The position numbers and the translations under genes are program-made. The notes below the pieces were generated by a model that worked only from the letters and a program-made list of their open reading frames with translations, did not search any database and was not told the DNA's origin. From the NCBI GenBank assembly GCA_038330085.1, contig JBBQNP010000015.1, positions 1 to 51,979 on the forward strand: DNA of 51,979 bases. Direction: 5' to 3'. Source of the DNA: JAEUIA01 sp038330085. GTDB lineage: Bacteria; Planctomycetota; UBA1135; GCA-002686595. Positions 23,779 to 32,731 of this stretch are shown piece by piece (position 1 is the first letter of the stretch; each line of letters begins with the position of its first letter).

Positions 23779-24297
23779 GAAGCTGAGAGTCCGAAGGGCT
23801 CGCTTGGTGTAGCAGCCCGTCTCCGAGGTTCACTGGAGAAGTCGGCCTGGTTGCCGCTTTCGGGCAAGGCGCCGCGACGACGTGTTTCTCTGCAACACAC
23901 GGTGGAACGGCAACGCCGCCAGGAAGATGCAGACCGGTCGAATTCTCCAGCGAACTTCGCAGACGGGACACCAGCGTGGCGATCGAGCACGGCTCCCGCA
24001 GCGAGGAGTCGAACCGCATGCTGAACACGTCGTCGCGCTTGGACGACGTCGCTGGAACAAAGTGTTCCGTATGTCAACTTGGTTTTCGTGACGGTTCCCG
24101 AATCCTGCACAGGTTGGTGATCGAACGCGCTCGTGACAGTCCCGGGATCCGCACTCTGCACACGGAGGTCGCAGAAGAAGCGTGGACAGCGTGAAGTCTC
24201 GTGTCTCCAATGCACGCGCCGCGCCGGCGCATGCCCGCTCAGGGCATTTCGCTCGATGGCTGCGGTGAAAACACGAAGTCGATTTGGAGTTGCCATC
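23779..24297. other. 519-bp stretch with no convincing gene
   Basis: GC content is visibly lower in its middle (for example ggaacaaagtgttccgtatg) than in the surrounding genes. Frames on both strands are open in places but their translations look like shadows. An inverted pair CTGGAGAA (about 23832) / TTCTCCAG (about 23944) is present. It should contain the promoter of the secreted-protein gene at 24298. A decayed gene is possible; nothing recognisable remains. Confidence 0.4.
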
Positions 24298-25404
24298 ATG
24301 ATCGTGCAATCGCGCGTTCTCACGACGGATCCGTCTCACATCCTGAACTCTCTCGAACCTGCGCGAACCGCCGGTCCCACCTGCGGTAGAGGCCTCGCTG
24401 CGCTCGCATGCATGGCTGCGTTGTTGTCGTTCGTCCCTGCTGCCGATGCGAACACGATCAGCACGTACACGTCGACGAGCAACTGCAACTCGACCAACAC
24501 CGGCTGGACGGTCACCAACACCTGCACGACGACGACCAGCGTCGGCGTCAACGCTCCGCACGCGGTGCAAAACGGAGTGCAGTACGATCCGCTCGGCAAC
24601 CCCTCGCTGCCCACGGCCACCATCCGTGACCAGTACGGGAACCCGATCCAGGTCGGCGGCCAGATCATGACGCTCACGCTCTCCGCGGCTGTCACCCAGA
24701 AGGTCACGAACGAGCGCGGCACCATCGACTCGGCACACGTCTGGGCCGGATTCGAGTCCAACGTGACGCTCGATCCGCCCGACACGGCCTCGACGATGTC
24801 CACGATCTACGTCGTCACGTTCAGTTGGCCCGCTCCCGTCGGACCGCAAGGTGCGACCTGGTGCAGCAACAACGGCGACGATCTGTGGGGCGACACGGTC
24901 TACGACGCGTTCGGGTTGCTGCCGTCGCTCGCGGGTTCGCCGATGTGCTTCGGCGATGGCTCGGGCACGGCGTGCCCGTGCGCCAACGCGGGTGCGACTT
25001 CCAACGGTTGCGCGAGTTCGAGCAATCCGATCGGTGCGCACCTCGGCGCGTCGGGCACGCCTTCGATCTCGGCGGATTCCCTGTCGCTCACCGCTTCTGG
25101 CATGGGCGCGACCGCGCCGGCGCTCTACTTCCAGGGCACGACCAGCCCGCAGGGCGGAGCGGGTGTCGTGTTCGGCGACGGCTTGCGCTGCGCGGGCGGC
25201 ACGGTCGTGCGCTTGGTCGTGAAGTCGAGCACGTCCGGGTGGTCGACGTATCCGGGGGCGGGCGATCCGTCGATCTCCGTGAAGGGCAGCGTCACTTCTC
25301 CCGGCGTGCGCATCTATCAGGCTTGGTTCCGTGATGCGGTGCCGTTCTGCACGACGAGCACGTTCAACTTGACGAACGGGCATCAGGTGACGTGGATCAA
25401 CTGA
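24298..25404 (+). CDS. Secreted protein with Cys/Gly-rich C-terminal module (copy 1)
   Basis: 368 residues; GGAG at 24286-24289 sits 8 nt before ATG 24298. After a 30-residue N-terminal extension comes a secretion helix (LAALACMAALLSFVPAADA, about 33-51). A Thr/Asn/Ser-rich beta domain follows (about 52-215). Residues 216-368 form a module shared with the next two secreted proteins: CFGDGSGTACPCANAGA, LYFQGTT, VFGDGLRCAGGTVVRL, YPGAGDPSISVKG, then QAWFRDAVPFC and FNLTNGHQVTW. Function is unknown; the module could be a cell-surface attachment or sorting domain, which is inference. A strong hairpin follows the gene at 25454-25487. Confidence 0.78.
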   Translation: MIVQSRVLTTDPSHILNSLEPARTAGPTCGRGLAALACMAALLSFVPAADANTISTYTSTSNCNSTNTGWTVTNTCTTTTSVGVNAPHAVQNGVQYDPLGNPSLPTATIRDQYGNPIQVGGQIMTLTLSAAVTQKVTNERGTIDSAHVWAGFESNVTLDPPDTASTMSTIYVVTFSWPAPVGPQGATWCSNNGDDLWGDTVYDAFGLLPSLAGSPMCFGDGSGTACPCANAGATSNGCASSSNPIGAHLGASGTPSISADSLSLTASGMGATAPALYFQGTTSPQGGAGVVFGDGLRCAGGTVVRLVVKSSTSGWSTYPGAGDPSISVKGSVTSPGVRIYQAWFRDAVPFCTTSTFNLTNGHQVTWIN

Positions 25405-25453
25405 ATCACGGGCAGCGGTCGCGCACGCGCTGACGCTACTTTCTCCAGGATCT

Positions 25454-25487
25454 TGCAGAGCCGGCCGGGCGTTCGGCCGGCTCTGCA
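25454..25487 (+). terminator. 14-bp perfect hairpin
   Basis: TGCAGAGCCGGCCG pairs perfectly with CGGCCGGCTCTGCA around a 6-nt loop (ggcgtt), 50 bp after the stop at 25404. It is followed by cgttcttg, not a clean T-run. It is the strongest stem in the window and probably ends the first secreted-protein transcript. Confidence 0.7.
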
Positions 25488-25698
25488 CGTTCTTGCGTCC
25501 ACGATGCCGGGTGCGGTCCCTGAAAATGGGCCACGTGACGATCAGGGTGGCCGGGACATGGGAGAATCGGGACTGGCCACTGGGCACCTGATGCGCGGAG
25601 CGGCGGAGGTTTCTTCTGCGATCCAAGCTCGGTGTGCGCCGTTGGATTTCTGGCTTCACTCACTTCGAAATCTGCGACCTGTTTTCGGAGACCCCATC

Positions 25699-26904
25699 AT
25701 GTCGAGAAACCTGTTCACGCTCGCTTTCCTGGCCACCCCGATCGCTCTGGCTTCGGTGGCTCACGCCGACCTCATCACCTGGGGTCCGTCGCAGAACATC
25801 ACCGCCGCCAGCGACGTGAGCCTCAACGGCACGCTCGTGGCGGCGCTCAATCCGTGGGCGATGACCTTCGCGCAGCCGACCGTGAACGGAGTCACGTTCA
25901 GCGCGTTCACCCCGCTCGGATGGAACAACGGGGGGTGGACGCTGATGAACGGATCCACGACGGGTGATGCGGGCTACGACGCATTGCTCGACAGCGCGCG
26001 CGTGACGAGCGAGGGCGTGCTCACCAACCCGACGGGCTGGGGCGGCATCCAGCTCGACACGCTCGGGGCGTTGACGATCGGAAACACGTACGAAGTCCAG
26101 GTGTGGTACTCCGATCAGCGGCCGGGCGTGCCGACGAACGTGCTGAACGATCGCGTGATGACGCTGAGCTCGGCGACGGGACCCGCCGTGTTGTCGTTCG
26201 GCAACGTGTCGAACCTCGGTGCGCTCACGCAAGGTCCGCTGTCCGGCGGATTGGAAGCGGATCCCAACAACGTCTCGGGTGCGGGTGACACGGTGTTCGG
26301 GCAGTTCGCGATCGGCACGTTCACGCGCACGAGCACGGATCAGCTCTGGCTCCTCATCCAGGGCTCGCACCCGCTCGCGAACAACGTGCTCAGCCCGCAC
26401 ATCAACGGCTTCCAGATCCGCGAGCTGCCGAGCAACCCGGGCATGCCGTTCTGCTCCGGCGACGGCACCGCGACAGCTTGTCCGTGCGGCAATGCGGGCG
26501 CGACAGGGAACGGTTGCGCAAGCTCGATCAACGCGAACGGTGCTCAGCTCGCGGCGACGGGATCAGCGAGCCTCGCGACCGACACTCTGGTGCTCGCAGG
26601 GAGCGGCATGTCGAACAGCTCGGCGCTCTACTTCCAGGGCACGACGCAGTTGAACGGCGGACAAGGTGCTGCGTTCGGCGACGGATTGCGTTGCGCGGGC
26701 GGGACCATCATCCGGCTCGGCACGAAGACCAACGTCTCCGGCGCATCGCAGTATCCGGGGGCCGGCAATCCCTCCGTCTCCGTGCGCGGAGCGGTCACGT
26801 CACCCGGCACGCGCGATTACCAGGTGTGGTACCGCAACTCGGCGGCGTTCTGCACGCCCTCGACGTTCAACCTCTCGAACGGGCTCGAGATCACCTGGAT
26901 GTGA
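25699..26904 (+). CDS. Secreted protein with Cys/Gly-rich C-terminal module (copy 2)
   Basis: 401 residues; CGGAG at 25686-25690 lies 8 nt before ATG 25699. The signal peptide is MSRNLFTLAFLATPIALASV, with cleavage likely after AHA. Residues about 24-245 are a beta-rich domain (LITWGPSQNITAASDVSLNG, then GNTYEVQVWYSDQRPG and WLLIQGSHPL) resembling PEP-CTERM-type or jelly-roll exported proteins. Residues 249-401 are the shared module: CSGDGTATACPCGNAGATGN, LYFQGTT, FGDGLRCAGGTIIRL, YPGAGNPSVSVRG, then YRNSAAFCTPSTFNLSNG. It lies next to copy 1 in the same direction, separated by the 25454 hairpin, so probably has its own promoter. Function unknown. Confidence 0.8.
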   Translation: MSRNLFTLAFLATPIALASVAHADLITWGPSQNITAASDVSLNGTLVAALNPWAMTFAQPTVNGVTFSAFTPLGWNNGGWTLMNGSTTGDAGYDALLDSARVTSEGVLTNPTGWGGIQLDTLGALTIGNTYEVQVWYSDQRPGVPTNVLNDRVMTLSSATGPAVLSFGNVSNLGALTQGPLSGGLEADPNNVSGAGDTVFGQFAIGTFTRTSTDQLWLLIQGSHPLANNVLSPHINGFQIRELPSNPGMPFCSGDGTATACPCGNAGATGNGCASSINANGAQLAATGSASLATDTLVLAGSGMSNSSALYFQGTTQLNGGQGAAFGDGLRCAGGTIIRLGTKTNVSGASQYPGAGNPSVSVRGAVTSPGTRDYQVWYRNSAAFCTPSTFNLSNGLEITWM

Positions 26905-26909
26905 GGGAC

Positions 26910-26930
26910 GTACGGAGGCAGCCTCCGTAC
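26910..26930. repeat. Post-stop palindrome, copy 1
   Basis: TACGGAGGCAGCCTCCGTA with one more matching base on each side: 10-bp arms around a single A, 6 bp after a stop codon and between convergent genes. It could also end transcription from both sides. Confidence 0.8.
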
Positions 26931-26940
26931 TCGTCCGGTT

Positions 26941-27978
26941 CTACGGATGCCAAGTCACCATCAACCCGTTCGTCAGGTTGAACGTGGCCGGCGTACAGAA
27001 GCTCGCCGAGTTGCGATACCAGACCTGGTAGTAGCGGCTGCCGCCCGCCGCAGGGATCGCGCCCTGAACGGACAGCGACGCATCGCCGGGTGCCGGGATC
27101 TGCACAGCACCTCCGGGTGCCATCTGCGGGTGCAGTCGGATCAGCGTGCCGTTGACGCAGCGCCGACCGTCGCCGAACGCGCCCGAACCGTACAAGCCGT
27201 CGAACACGGTGCCCGTGCCTTGGAAGAACGTGACGACCGAAGTCGACATGCCGCTCGCGCCGAGCACGACGCTGTCCGCCGCGACCGATGCGGTGCCGCT
27301 CGACGTGAGAAGCCCGCCCGCTGCATGGATCGAACTCGCGCAACCGTTGCCGCTCGCGCCGTTGTTCGTGCACGGGCACCAGTCGCCGAAACAGAACGGG
27401 ACGCCCGGCCCCGACCGCGAGACAATCGCCACGTCGTCGATGAACCAGCCCCTCGAGCTGTTGCCCAAGCCGTCGACCGCATCGAAGTCGAAGCGCACGA
27501 GCACGCTTTGCCCCGCAAAGTTCGACAGGTCATAGACATGGCGATACCACGGCGAGCTGTGGATGAGCGGCAAGGTCGTCCACATCAAGCCGCCGTCGGT
27601 CGAGATCCTGATCCAGCGCGCATCCCAGTCGCCCTTGAGCCAATCCTCGGCGGCCGAGTTGGTCGCGAAGGAGAGCTCCAAGGAGCCCGCTCCGCTCGGC
27701 AGAACGACGGGGGTCACCATGGTCGCCGTGCCTTCGAAGACGCCGTCATCGAAGTCGCAGGCGATCGCTCGACCCCAGCGCAGGAAGTGAGTCCCGCTCG
27801 GCAGCGTGCCGGCGATCGAGTAACACGGATCGCCGGGGCTCGCGAGGCGCCAGTTGTTGGTGAGGGTCCACTGGCTTGTGCCCTGCTCGAAATCGTCGAA
27901 GAACAGTGTGGTCTGCGCCCGAGTGGGAGCGGCGAACAAGCTCGACAGCAACGCTGCCACGAGGAAGGGAGTGCGCAT
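26941..27978 (-). CDS. Secreted protein with Cys/Gly-rich C-terminal module (copy 3)
   Basis: 345 residues from ATG 27978, preceded by a GAGAGAGA stretch. The signal peptide is RTPFLVAALLSSLFAAPTRA. Residues about 23-190 form a MAM/jelly-roll-like domain (LFFDDFEQGTSQWTLTNNWR, ARWIRISTDGGLMWTTL, then VLVRFDFDAVDG and GWFIDDVAIVSR), the fold of many choice-of-anchor proteins. Residues 194-345 are the shared module in a shorter form: FCFGDWCPCTNNGASGNGCA, FFQGTGTVF, FGDGRRCVNGTLIRL, then YRNSASFCTPATFNLTNG. It is convergent with copy 2. The same C-terminus on three different N-terminal domains implies a common location or anchoring step. Confidence 0.8.
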   Translation of the reverse strand: MRTPFLVAALLSSLFAAPTRAQTTLFFDDFEQGTSQWTLTNNWRLASPGDPCYSIAGTLPSGTHFLRWGRAIACDFDDGVFEGTATMVTPVVLPSGAGSLELSFATNSAAEDWLKGDWDARWIRISTDGGLMWTTLPLIHSSPWYRHVYDLSNFAGQSVLVRFDFDAVDGLGNSSRGWFIDDVAIVSRSGPGVPFCFGDWCPCTNNGASGNGCASSIHAAGGLLTSSGTASVAADSVVLGASGMSTSVVTFFQGTGTVFDGLYGSGAFGDGRRCVNGTLIRLHPQMAPGGAVQIPAPGDASLSVQGAIPAAGGSRYYQVWYRNSASFCTPATFNLTNGLMVTWHP

Positions 27979-28256
27979 GCGAGGTCTCTCTCTGGCGTGA
28001 GGAAGGTCGGTCGTATCTCGATACCGCTGAGTAGACGGCACCCGACTAAGAAGTGGAACCCCCATCCGTTGCAGAGAATCCGCCCAGTGAAGGGTGGCCT
28101 TCTCCTCTTCGCCGGAAGGGGGCCTTCCTCGTCCGGCACAGGGCCATCTGAGGATCTCAAGGAGCCGTGCGCCGCACCTCGCCGGCCCGGCGGATATCTT
28201 CTGCGCTTCGATTTTCGCATCAAACCATTGTCCAAGGCTCGACGGCCCGCGTGTCC

Positions 28257-29957
28257 ATGACCTCAGAAACCCCGATTCACCCCGGTCACCACAACTTCAT
28301 CCACACCGAGATCGAGGCCGATCTCGCGCAGGGGAAGAACGAGGGTCGGGTGCACACGCGCTTCCCGCCGGAACCGAACGGGTATCTGCACATCGGTCAT
28401 GCGAAGTCGATCTGCTTGAACTTCGGGCTCGCGCGCGCGTTCGGCGGCAAGTGCAACCTGCGCTTCGACGACACGAACCCGAGCAAGGAAGAGCAGGAGT
28501 ACGTCGATTCGATCCAGGAAGACGTGCGCTGGCTCGGGTTCGAGTGGGACAAGCTCTTGTACGCGAGCGACTTCTTCGAGGAGCTCTACCAGTACGGCGA
28601 GCACTTGATTCGCACGGGCCACGCGTACGTCGACGACCTGACGCCCGAAGAAGTGAGCACGTACCGCGGTTCGCTCGACAAACCGGGCAAGCCGAGCCCG
28701 TGGCGTGAGCGTCCGATCGAAGAGAGCCTCGACTTGTTCCAGCGCATGCGCGCGGGCGAGTTCGAGAACGGCAAGCGCACGCTGCGGGCGAAGATCGACA
28801 TGAGCTCGCCGAATCCGAACCTGCGCGACCCGGTGCTCTACCGGATCATGCACGCGCATCACCATCGGACCGCCGACAAGTGGTGCATCTATCCGATGTA
28901 CGACTTCGCGCACGGGCAGTGCGACGCGCTCGAGGGCATCACGCACTCGATTTGCACGCTCGAGTTCGAGATCCACCGGCCCTTGTACGAGTGGTTGATC
29001 GCGCACCTGCCGGTCCCCCACCATCCGCGCCAGATCGAGTTCGCGCGCCTCAACGTCACGTACACGGTGTTGTCGAAGCGCAAGTTGCTCGAGCTCGTGA
29101 AGGAGGGTCACGTGTCGGGCTGGGACGATCCACGCATGCCGACGCTGTCGGGCATCCGTCGTCGCGGCTACACGCCCGAGTCCTTGCGACATTTCTGCGA
29201 TCAGATCGGGGTCGCGCGCTTCAACAGCACGGTGGACAAGGTCGTGCTCGAGAACGCGATCCGCGACGACCTCAACAAGCGCGCGCTGCGCGTCATGGCC
29301 GTGCTCGATCCGATCAAGGTGACGATCGAGAACTTCCCCGCGGGCAAGACCGAGTGGATCGACGCGGTCAACAACCCCGAGGACGAGTCGGCCGGCACGC
29401 GCAAGCTCGCGATCACGCGCGAAGTGTGGATCGACCGCGACGACTTCCGCGAAGATCCGCCCAAGAAGTACTTCCGTCTGTCGCCCGGCAAGGAAGTGCG
29501 CTTGCGCTACGGCTACTGCATCACCGCGAAGAGCGTGGTGAAGGACGCGAGCGGCAAGATCACCGAGATCATCTGCACGTACGATCCGATGTCCGCGCAC
29601 GGGAAGACTTCGGACGGACGCAAGGTGAAGGGCATCATCCACTGGGTCAGCGCTGATCACGCGATCGAAGCACCGGTGCGCTTGTACGACCATTTGTTCA
29701 CGGCCGAGCACCCCGACGACGTGCCCGAGGGCGTCGATTGGAAGTCGAGCTTGAACCCGTCGTCGCTGCACGTGAACAACGGTGCGAAGCTCGAAGGCTC
29801 GTTGCGCGATGCGCGCGGCGGACAGCACTTCCAGTTCGAGCGCTGCGGCTACTTCTTCGTCGACCCGTTCGATTCGAAGCCCGGCGCGCCGGTGTTCAAC
29901 CGCACCGTGACGCTGCGCGACTCGTGGGCCAGGATGGAGAAGCGCGGCGACGAGTAA
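28257..29957 (+). CDS. glnS: Glutaminyl-tRNA synthetase
   Basis: 566 residues; charges tRNA-Gln with glutamine. The class I signature is PPEPNGYLHIGHAKS (HIGH) near the N-terminus. KMSKS is VLSKRKL, as in bacterial GlnRS. FDDTNPSKEEQEYVDSI and HPRQIEFARLNVTYT are family blocks. The C-terminal anticodon-binding beta-barrels are present and the length is close to the 554-residue E. coli enzyme, so it is complete. ATG 28257 (MTSETPIHPGHHNFIHTEIE) matches the usual N-terminus; no clear Shine-Dalgarno. A long palindromic repeat begins immediately after the stop. Its presence suggests direct glutaminylation, at least in part, instead of GatCAB alone. Confidence 0.96.
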   Translation: MTSETPIHPGHHNFIHTEIEADLAQGKNEGRVHTRFPPEPNGYLHIGHAKSICLNFGLARAFGGKCNLRFDDTNPSKEEQEYVDSIQEDVRWLGFEWDKLLYASDFFEELYQYGEHLIRTGHAYVDDLTPEEVSTYRGSLDKPGKPSPWRERPIEESLDLFQRMRAGEFENGKRTLRAKIDMSSPNPNLRDPVLYRIMHAHHHRTADKWCIYPMYDFAHGQCDALEGITHSICTLEFEIHRPLYEWLIAHLPVPHHPRQIEFARLNVTYTVLSKRKLLELVKEGHVSGWDDPRMPTLSGIRRRGYTPESLRHFCDQIGVARFNSTVDKVVLENAIRDDLNKRALRVMAVLDPIKVTIENFPAGKTEWIDAVNNPEDESAGTRKLAITREVWIDRDDFREDPPKKYFRLSPGKEVRLRYGYCITAKSVVKDASGKITEIICTYDPMSAHGKTSDGRKVKGIIHWVSADHAIEAPVRLYDHLFTAEHPDDVPEGVDWKSSLNPSSLHVNNGAKLEGSLRDARGGQHFQFERCGYFFVDPFDSKPGAPVFNRTVTLRDSWARMEKRGDE

Positions 29958-30029
29958 TACGGAGGCAGCCTCCGTCGTCGACTCCTGCCGGCGGGTTGCG
30001 GAAGTAGACAACGGAGCCTGCCTCCGTAC
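29958..30029. repeat. Post-stop palindrome, long form, copy 2
   Basis: Starts directly after the glnS stop: TACGGAGGCAGCCTCCGT, then CGACTCC, a 20-nt centre, and AGTAGACAACGGAGCCTGCC and TCCGTAC on the far side. The whole 72 bp is an imperfect inverted repeat whose outer parts each hold the short palindrome. It ends 11 bp before the next start codon. Confidence 0.8.
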
Positions 30030-30040
30030 GCTCACGACCC

Positions 30041-32482
30041 ATGGTGGAACGATCGCAAGGTGAAGGGGCGCCGACGGGCAAACGCATTGCCGTCGTCCTG
30101 CTCCTCGTGATCGCGGCGGGCTCGGGGTTCTTTCTCTGGTCACAATCGCGTCCTTCGCGCAAGGCGAGCGAGGCGGCAGCGGCGATCGAGCGCTCGCTCG
30201 TGGGTCCGTTGCACGACGCGGAACACCTGCAGTTGTTTGGTCTCGACACGACGCCGGTTCAGACCGCCCTCGACGCGGCGATGAAGCGACTCGACGCCGG
30301 GGAATGCGCCGGAGATCCGGCTGCGGTCGCATCGCTGCGCGTCGAGATCGCGGCGGGCTGGCGCGCGATCGACCGCTCGGACAGGTCCGCGGCGATTCTC
30401 GAGCCGTTGCTCGAGAAGCTCGAGCGCAGCGGACCGCACGATGAGCTGCTGATCGCACGCGCGCGCTTCGAGCTGGCCTTTGCGCTCTTCGACCGCGGCG
30501 ACTCGGCGCGCGCACGAGCCCTCGCGCAGAAGGCTCTCGACGATTTGCGCCGCCTGCGCACTGCCGAGCACGATCGCAGTGCGGATCACGACGATGTCGC
30601 GCAGGCTGCAACACTGCTCGGTCGCGCCTGCCTCGAGAACGGGGATGTGGCCGCGGGCGAGCCGTTCCTGCGCGAAGCGTTGGCGACGTTGCGGCGACTC
30701 CATCCGGCGGGCGACCTGTCGATCGCGGACGTCCTCGATCATTTGGCCGAGCTGTACGCGCAATCGGATGACGCGGAACAAGAGGAGTCCTTCCGGCGCC
30801 AGTCGCTCGACGAGACACGCAAGCTCATCGCCGGCGACGATCCGCGCGTCGCGACGCGGCTCGCCAACCTCGCTTCGATCGAGCAGGATCGAGATGAGCA
30901 GGACGCAGCGGAAGCGCACTTCCGTGAAGCGTTGGCGATGCGTCGACGCATCTTCACAGTCGATCGGCTCGAGATCTCCGCCAGCCTCAACAACCTGGGT
31001 CTCCTTCGAAAACAGCGCGGCGACCTCGTCGAGGCGGAGTCGCTGTTCGCTGAAGCGCTCGAGATGCGCCGGCGATTGATCACGGGCGACGAGCGCGGGC
31101 TCGCGATGCTCTTCGCCAACCTCGGCAAGGTGAAACAGCAGCGCGGCGATCGCGACGCAGCCGAACTGCACTTGCGAGAAGCGCTCGCGATGCGCCGGCG
31201 TTTGTCGAACGGCGACGACCGGCAGGTGGCGCAGAGCCTCGACGAACTCGCGTGGCTCCTCCAGGAGAACGAGGACTTCGCGGGAGCGTTGCCATTGATC
31301 CAGGAATCAGTCGACATCCGCGGGCGTCTCGACCCCGGCGACAGCATCGACAAGGCCACAGGCCTCGACAACCTGGCCTCGCTCTACGAGGACATGGGCC
31401 GGCTCAAGGAAGCCGAGCAAGAGTTCCTCGCCGCGATCGAGATGGAGCGACGCATCGCCCCGAGCGGCGTGGACCTCGCACAGACGCAGCGCAACTACGG
31501 AGCGTTCCTGCGCACGAGCGGGCGCGCGAAGGAAGCGATCCCCGTCCTGCGTGAGAGCGTTCGTCTGCAGCGCAACCATCTCGGCGGCGCAAGCCTCGAT
31601 CTCGCGAAAGTGCTCGGTGACCTGGGTCGCGCCCTCGACGATTCGGGCGATGCCGCAGGCGCAGAACCGTTCTTCCGCGAGTCGTTGGAGCTGTACGTGC
31701 GTCTGTTACCCGGCGATCACGCCGAGGTCGCATCGGCTCACACCAACCTGGGGCTGCTGCTGTTCGACCGCGGCGATCTGTCGGGTGCCGAGGATCACCT
31801 GATGCTCTCCTTGGCGATGCGACGACGCGTTTTTCCCGGTGATCATCACACGGTCGCACGCGCGATGACGGATCTCGGCCCCGTGTTGATCGCGCACGGC
31901 GAAGCGCGCGCGGCGTGGGTCCTGTACCGCGAGTCGATCGCGATGCAGAAGCGTCTGCATCCCGGCGACAGTCTCATCGTCGCCGACGACCTGCAGGAGT
32001 TCGGCCGGCGACTCGACACCGCGGGTGACGGCAGCGACGCCGAGCCGGTGTTCCGCGAGAGCCTCACCATCCTCCGCCGTCTGCATCCGGGCGGGAGTGC
32101 GCGCGTCGCGCAGAGCCTGATGGACCTCGCCGGCGTGATCGGCGATCGCGACGATCACGCGGAGGCGGCGGCACTGCTCGGCGAAGCGGTGAAGATGAGC
32201 GTCGGTCTCCTGCCCTCGTCCGCGTGGCAGTTGGCTCATGCGATGCGAGACCTGGGATACAGCGTGGCTCGTGTGCCTCGAGCAGGAGCCAACGAGGAAT
32301 TGTTGCTCGCCGCGGCCGGTGCCATGAAGCTCCAGCGTGCCATCGATCCCGAACTTCGATCGTTGTGCTTCGAGACGCTGCGTGACTACTACGCCATGTG
32401 GGATCGCGAAGAACCGGGCAAGGGCCATGCGCTCGAAGCGGACGCATGGCAACACGAGATGGATGCGACGGCGAAGCGCTAG
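30041..32482 (+). CDS. Membrane-anchored TPR-repeat protein
   Basis: 813 residues. One membrane helix near the N-terminus (about 15-33, KRIAVVLLLVIAAGSGFFL) is followed almost entirely by tetratricopeptide repeats with a 42-residue period of the kinesin-light-chain type. Typical units read AEAHFREALAMRRRI, LNNLGLLRKQRGDLVEAESL and LFANLGKVKQQRGD. About a dozen units can be counted. Such proteins are scaffolds for protein binding; the partner is unknown and no enzymatic domain is present. The start ATG 30041 has no Shine-Dalgarno; its leader is the palindromic repeat at 29958-30029. It lies 83 bp after glnS. Confidence 0.88.
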   Translation: MVERSQGEGAPTGKRIAVVLLLVIAAGSGFFLWSQSRPSRKASEAAAAIERSLVGPLHDAEHLQLFGLDTTPVQTALDAAMKRLDAGECAGDPAAVASLRVEIAAGWRAIDRSDRSAAILEPLLEKLERSGPHDELLIARARFELAFALFDRGDSARARALAQKALDDLRRLRTAEHDRSADHDDVAQAATLLGRACLENGDVAAGEPFLREALATLRRLHPAGDLSIADVLDHLAELYAQSDDAEQEESFRRQSLDETRKLIAGDDPRVATRLANLASIEQDRDEQDAAEAHFREALAMRRRIFTVDRLEISASLNNLGLLRKQRGDLVEAESLFAEALEMRRRLITGDERGLAMLFANLGKVKQQRGDRDAAELHLREALAMRRRLSNGDDRQVAQSLDELAWLLQENEDFAGALPLIQESVDIRGRLDPGDSIDKATGLDNLASLYEDMGRLKEAEQEFLAAIEMERRIAPSGVDLAQTQRNYGAFLRTSGRAKEAIPVLRESVRLQRNHLGGASLDLAKVLGDLGRALDDSGDAAGAEPFFRESLELYVRLLPGDHAEVASAHTNLGLLLFDRGDLSGAEDHLMLSLAMRRRVFPGDHHTVARAMTDLGPVLIAHGEARAAWVLYRESIAMQKRLHPGDSLIVADDLQEFGRRLDTAGDGSDAEPVFRESLTILRRLHPGGSARVAQSLMDLAGVIGDRDDHAEAAALLGEAVKMSVGLLPSSAWQLAHAMRDLGYSVARVPRAGANEELLLAAAGAMKLQRAIDPELRSLCFETLRDYYAMWDREEPGKGHALEADAWQHEMDATAKR

Positions 32483-32484
32483 CA

Positions 32485-32556
32485 CGTAGGCAGCCTCCGT
32501 CGACTCCGGCCCGCGCGCTCCGCAGCCGGAGTAGACAACAGAGGCTGCCTCCGTAC
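32485..32556. repeat. Post-stop palindrome, long form, copy 3
   Basis: Begins 3 bp after the TPR gene's stop: CGTAGGCAGCCTCCGTCG, ACTCCGGC, a short centre, GCCGGAGTAGACAACAGAGG and CTGCCTCCGTAC. It is the same 72-bp layout as copy 2, with a shortened left outer palindrome. Confidence 0.8.
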
Positions 32557-32731
32557 CCTCTCGCGCAGTCACATCCCGCGGCGGCGAAGCGACTCCGATC
32601 ACGAGCGCCCAGTCCGGAGTCGACAGCCCACACGCGGATCGGGAGACAGCATGATGCCGGAGTCCTTCGCGCGACGTGACGGCGCGTGCATCGCGTACAG
32701 CAACTGCGCCGTTCTCCTTCGACGCGCGAGA

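Noticed and set aside
23779..24297. Possible insertion sequence or gene in the lower-GC gap
   Set aside because: No transposase motif, no terminal repeats beyond one 8-bp inverted pair, and no protein-like frame.
28263..30818. An 851-codon minus-strand open frame opposite glnS and the TPR gene
   Set aside because: No motifs and shadow-like composition; the plus strand holds clear HIGH and VLSKR motifs and TPR repeats.
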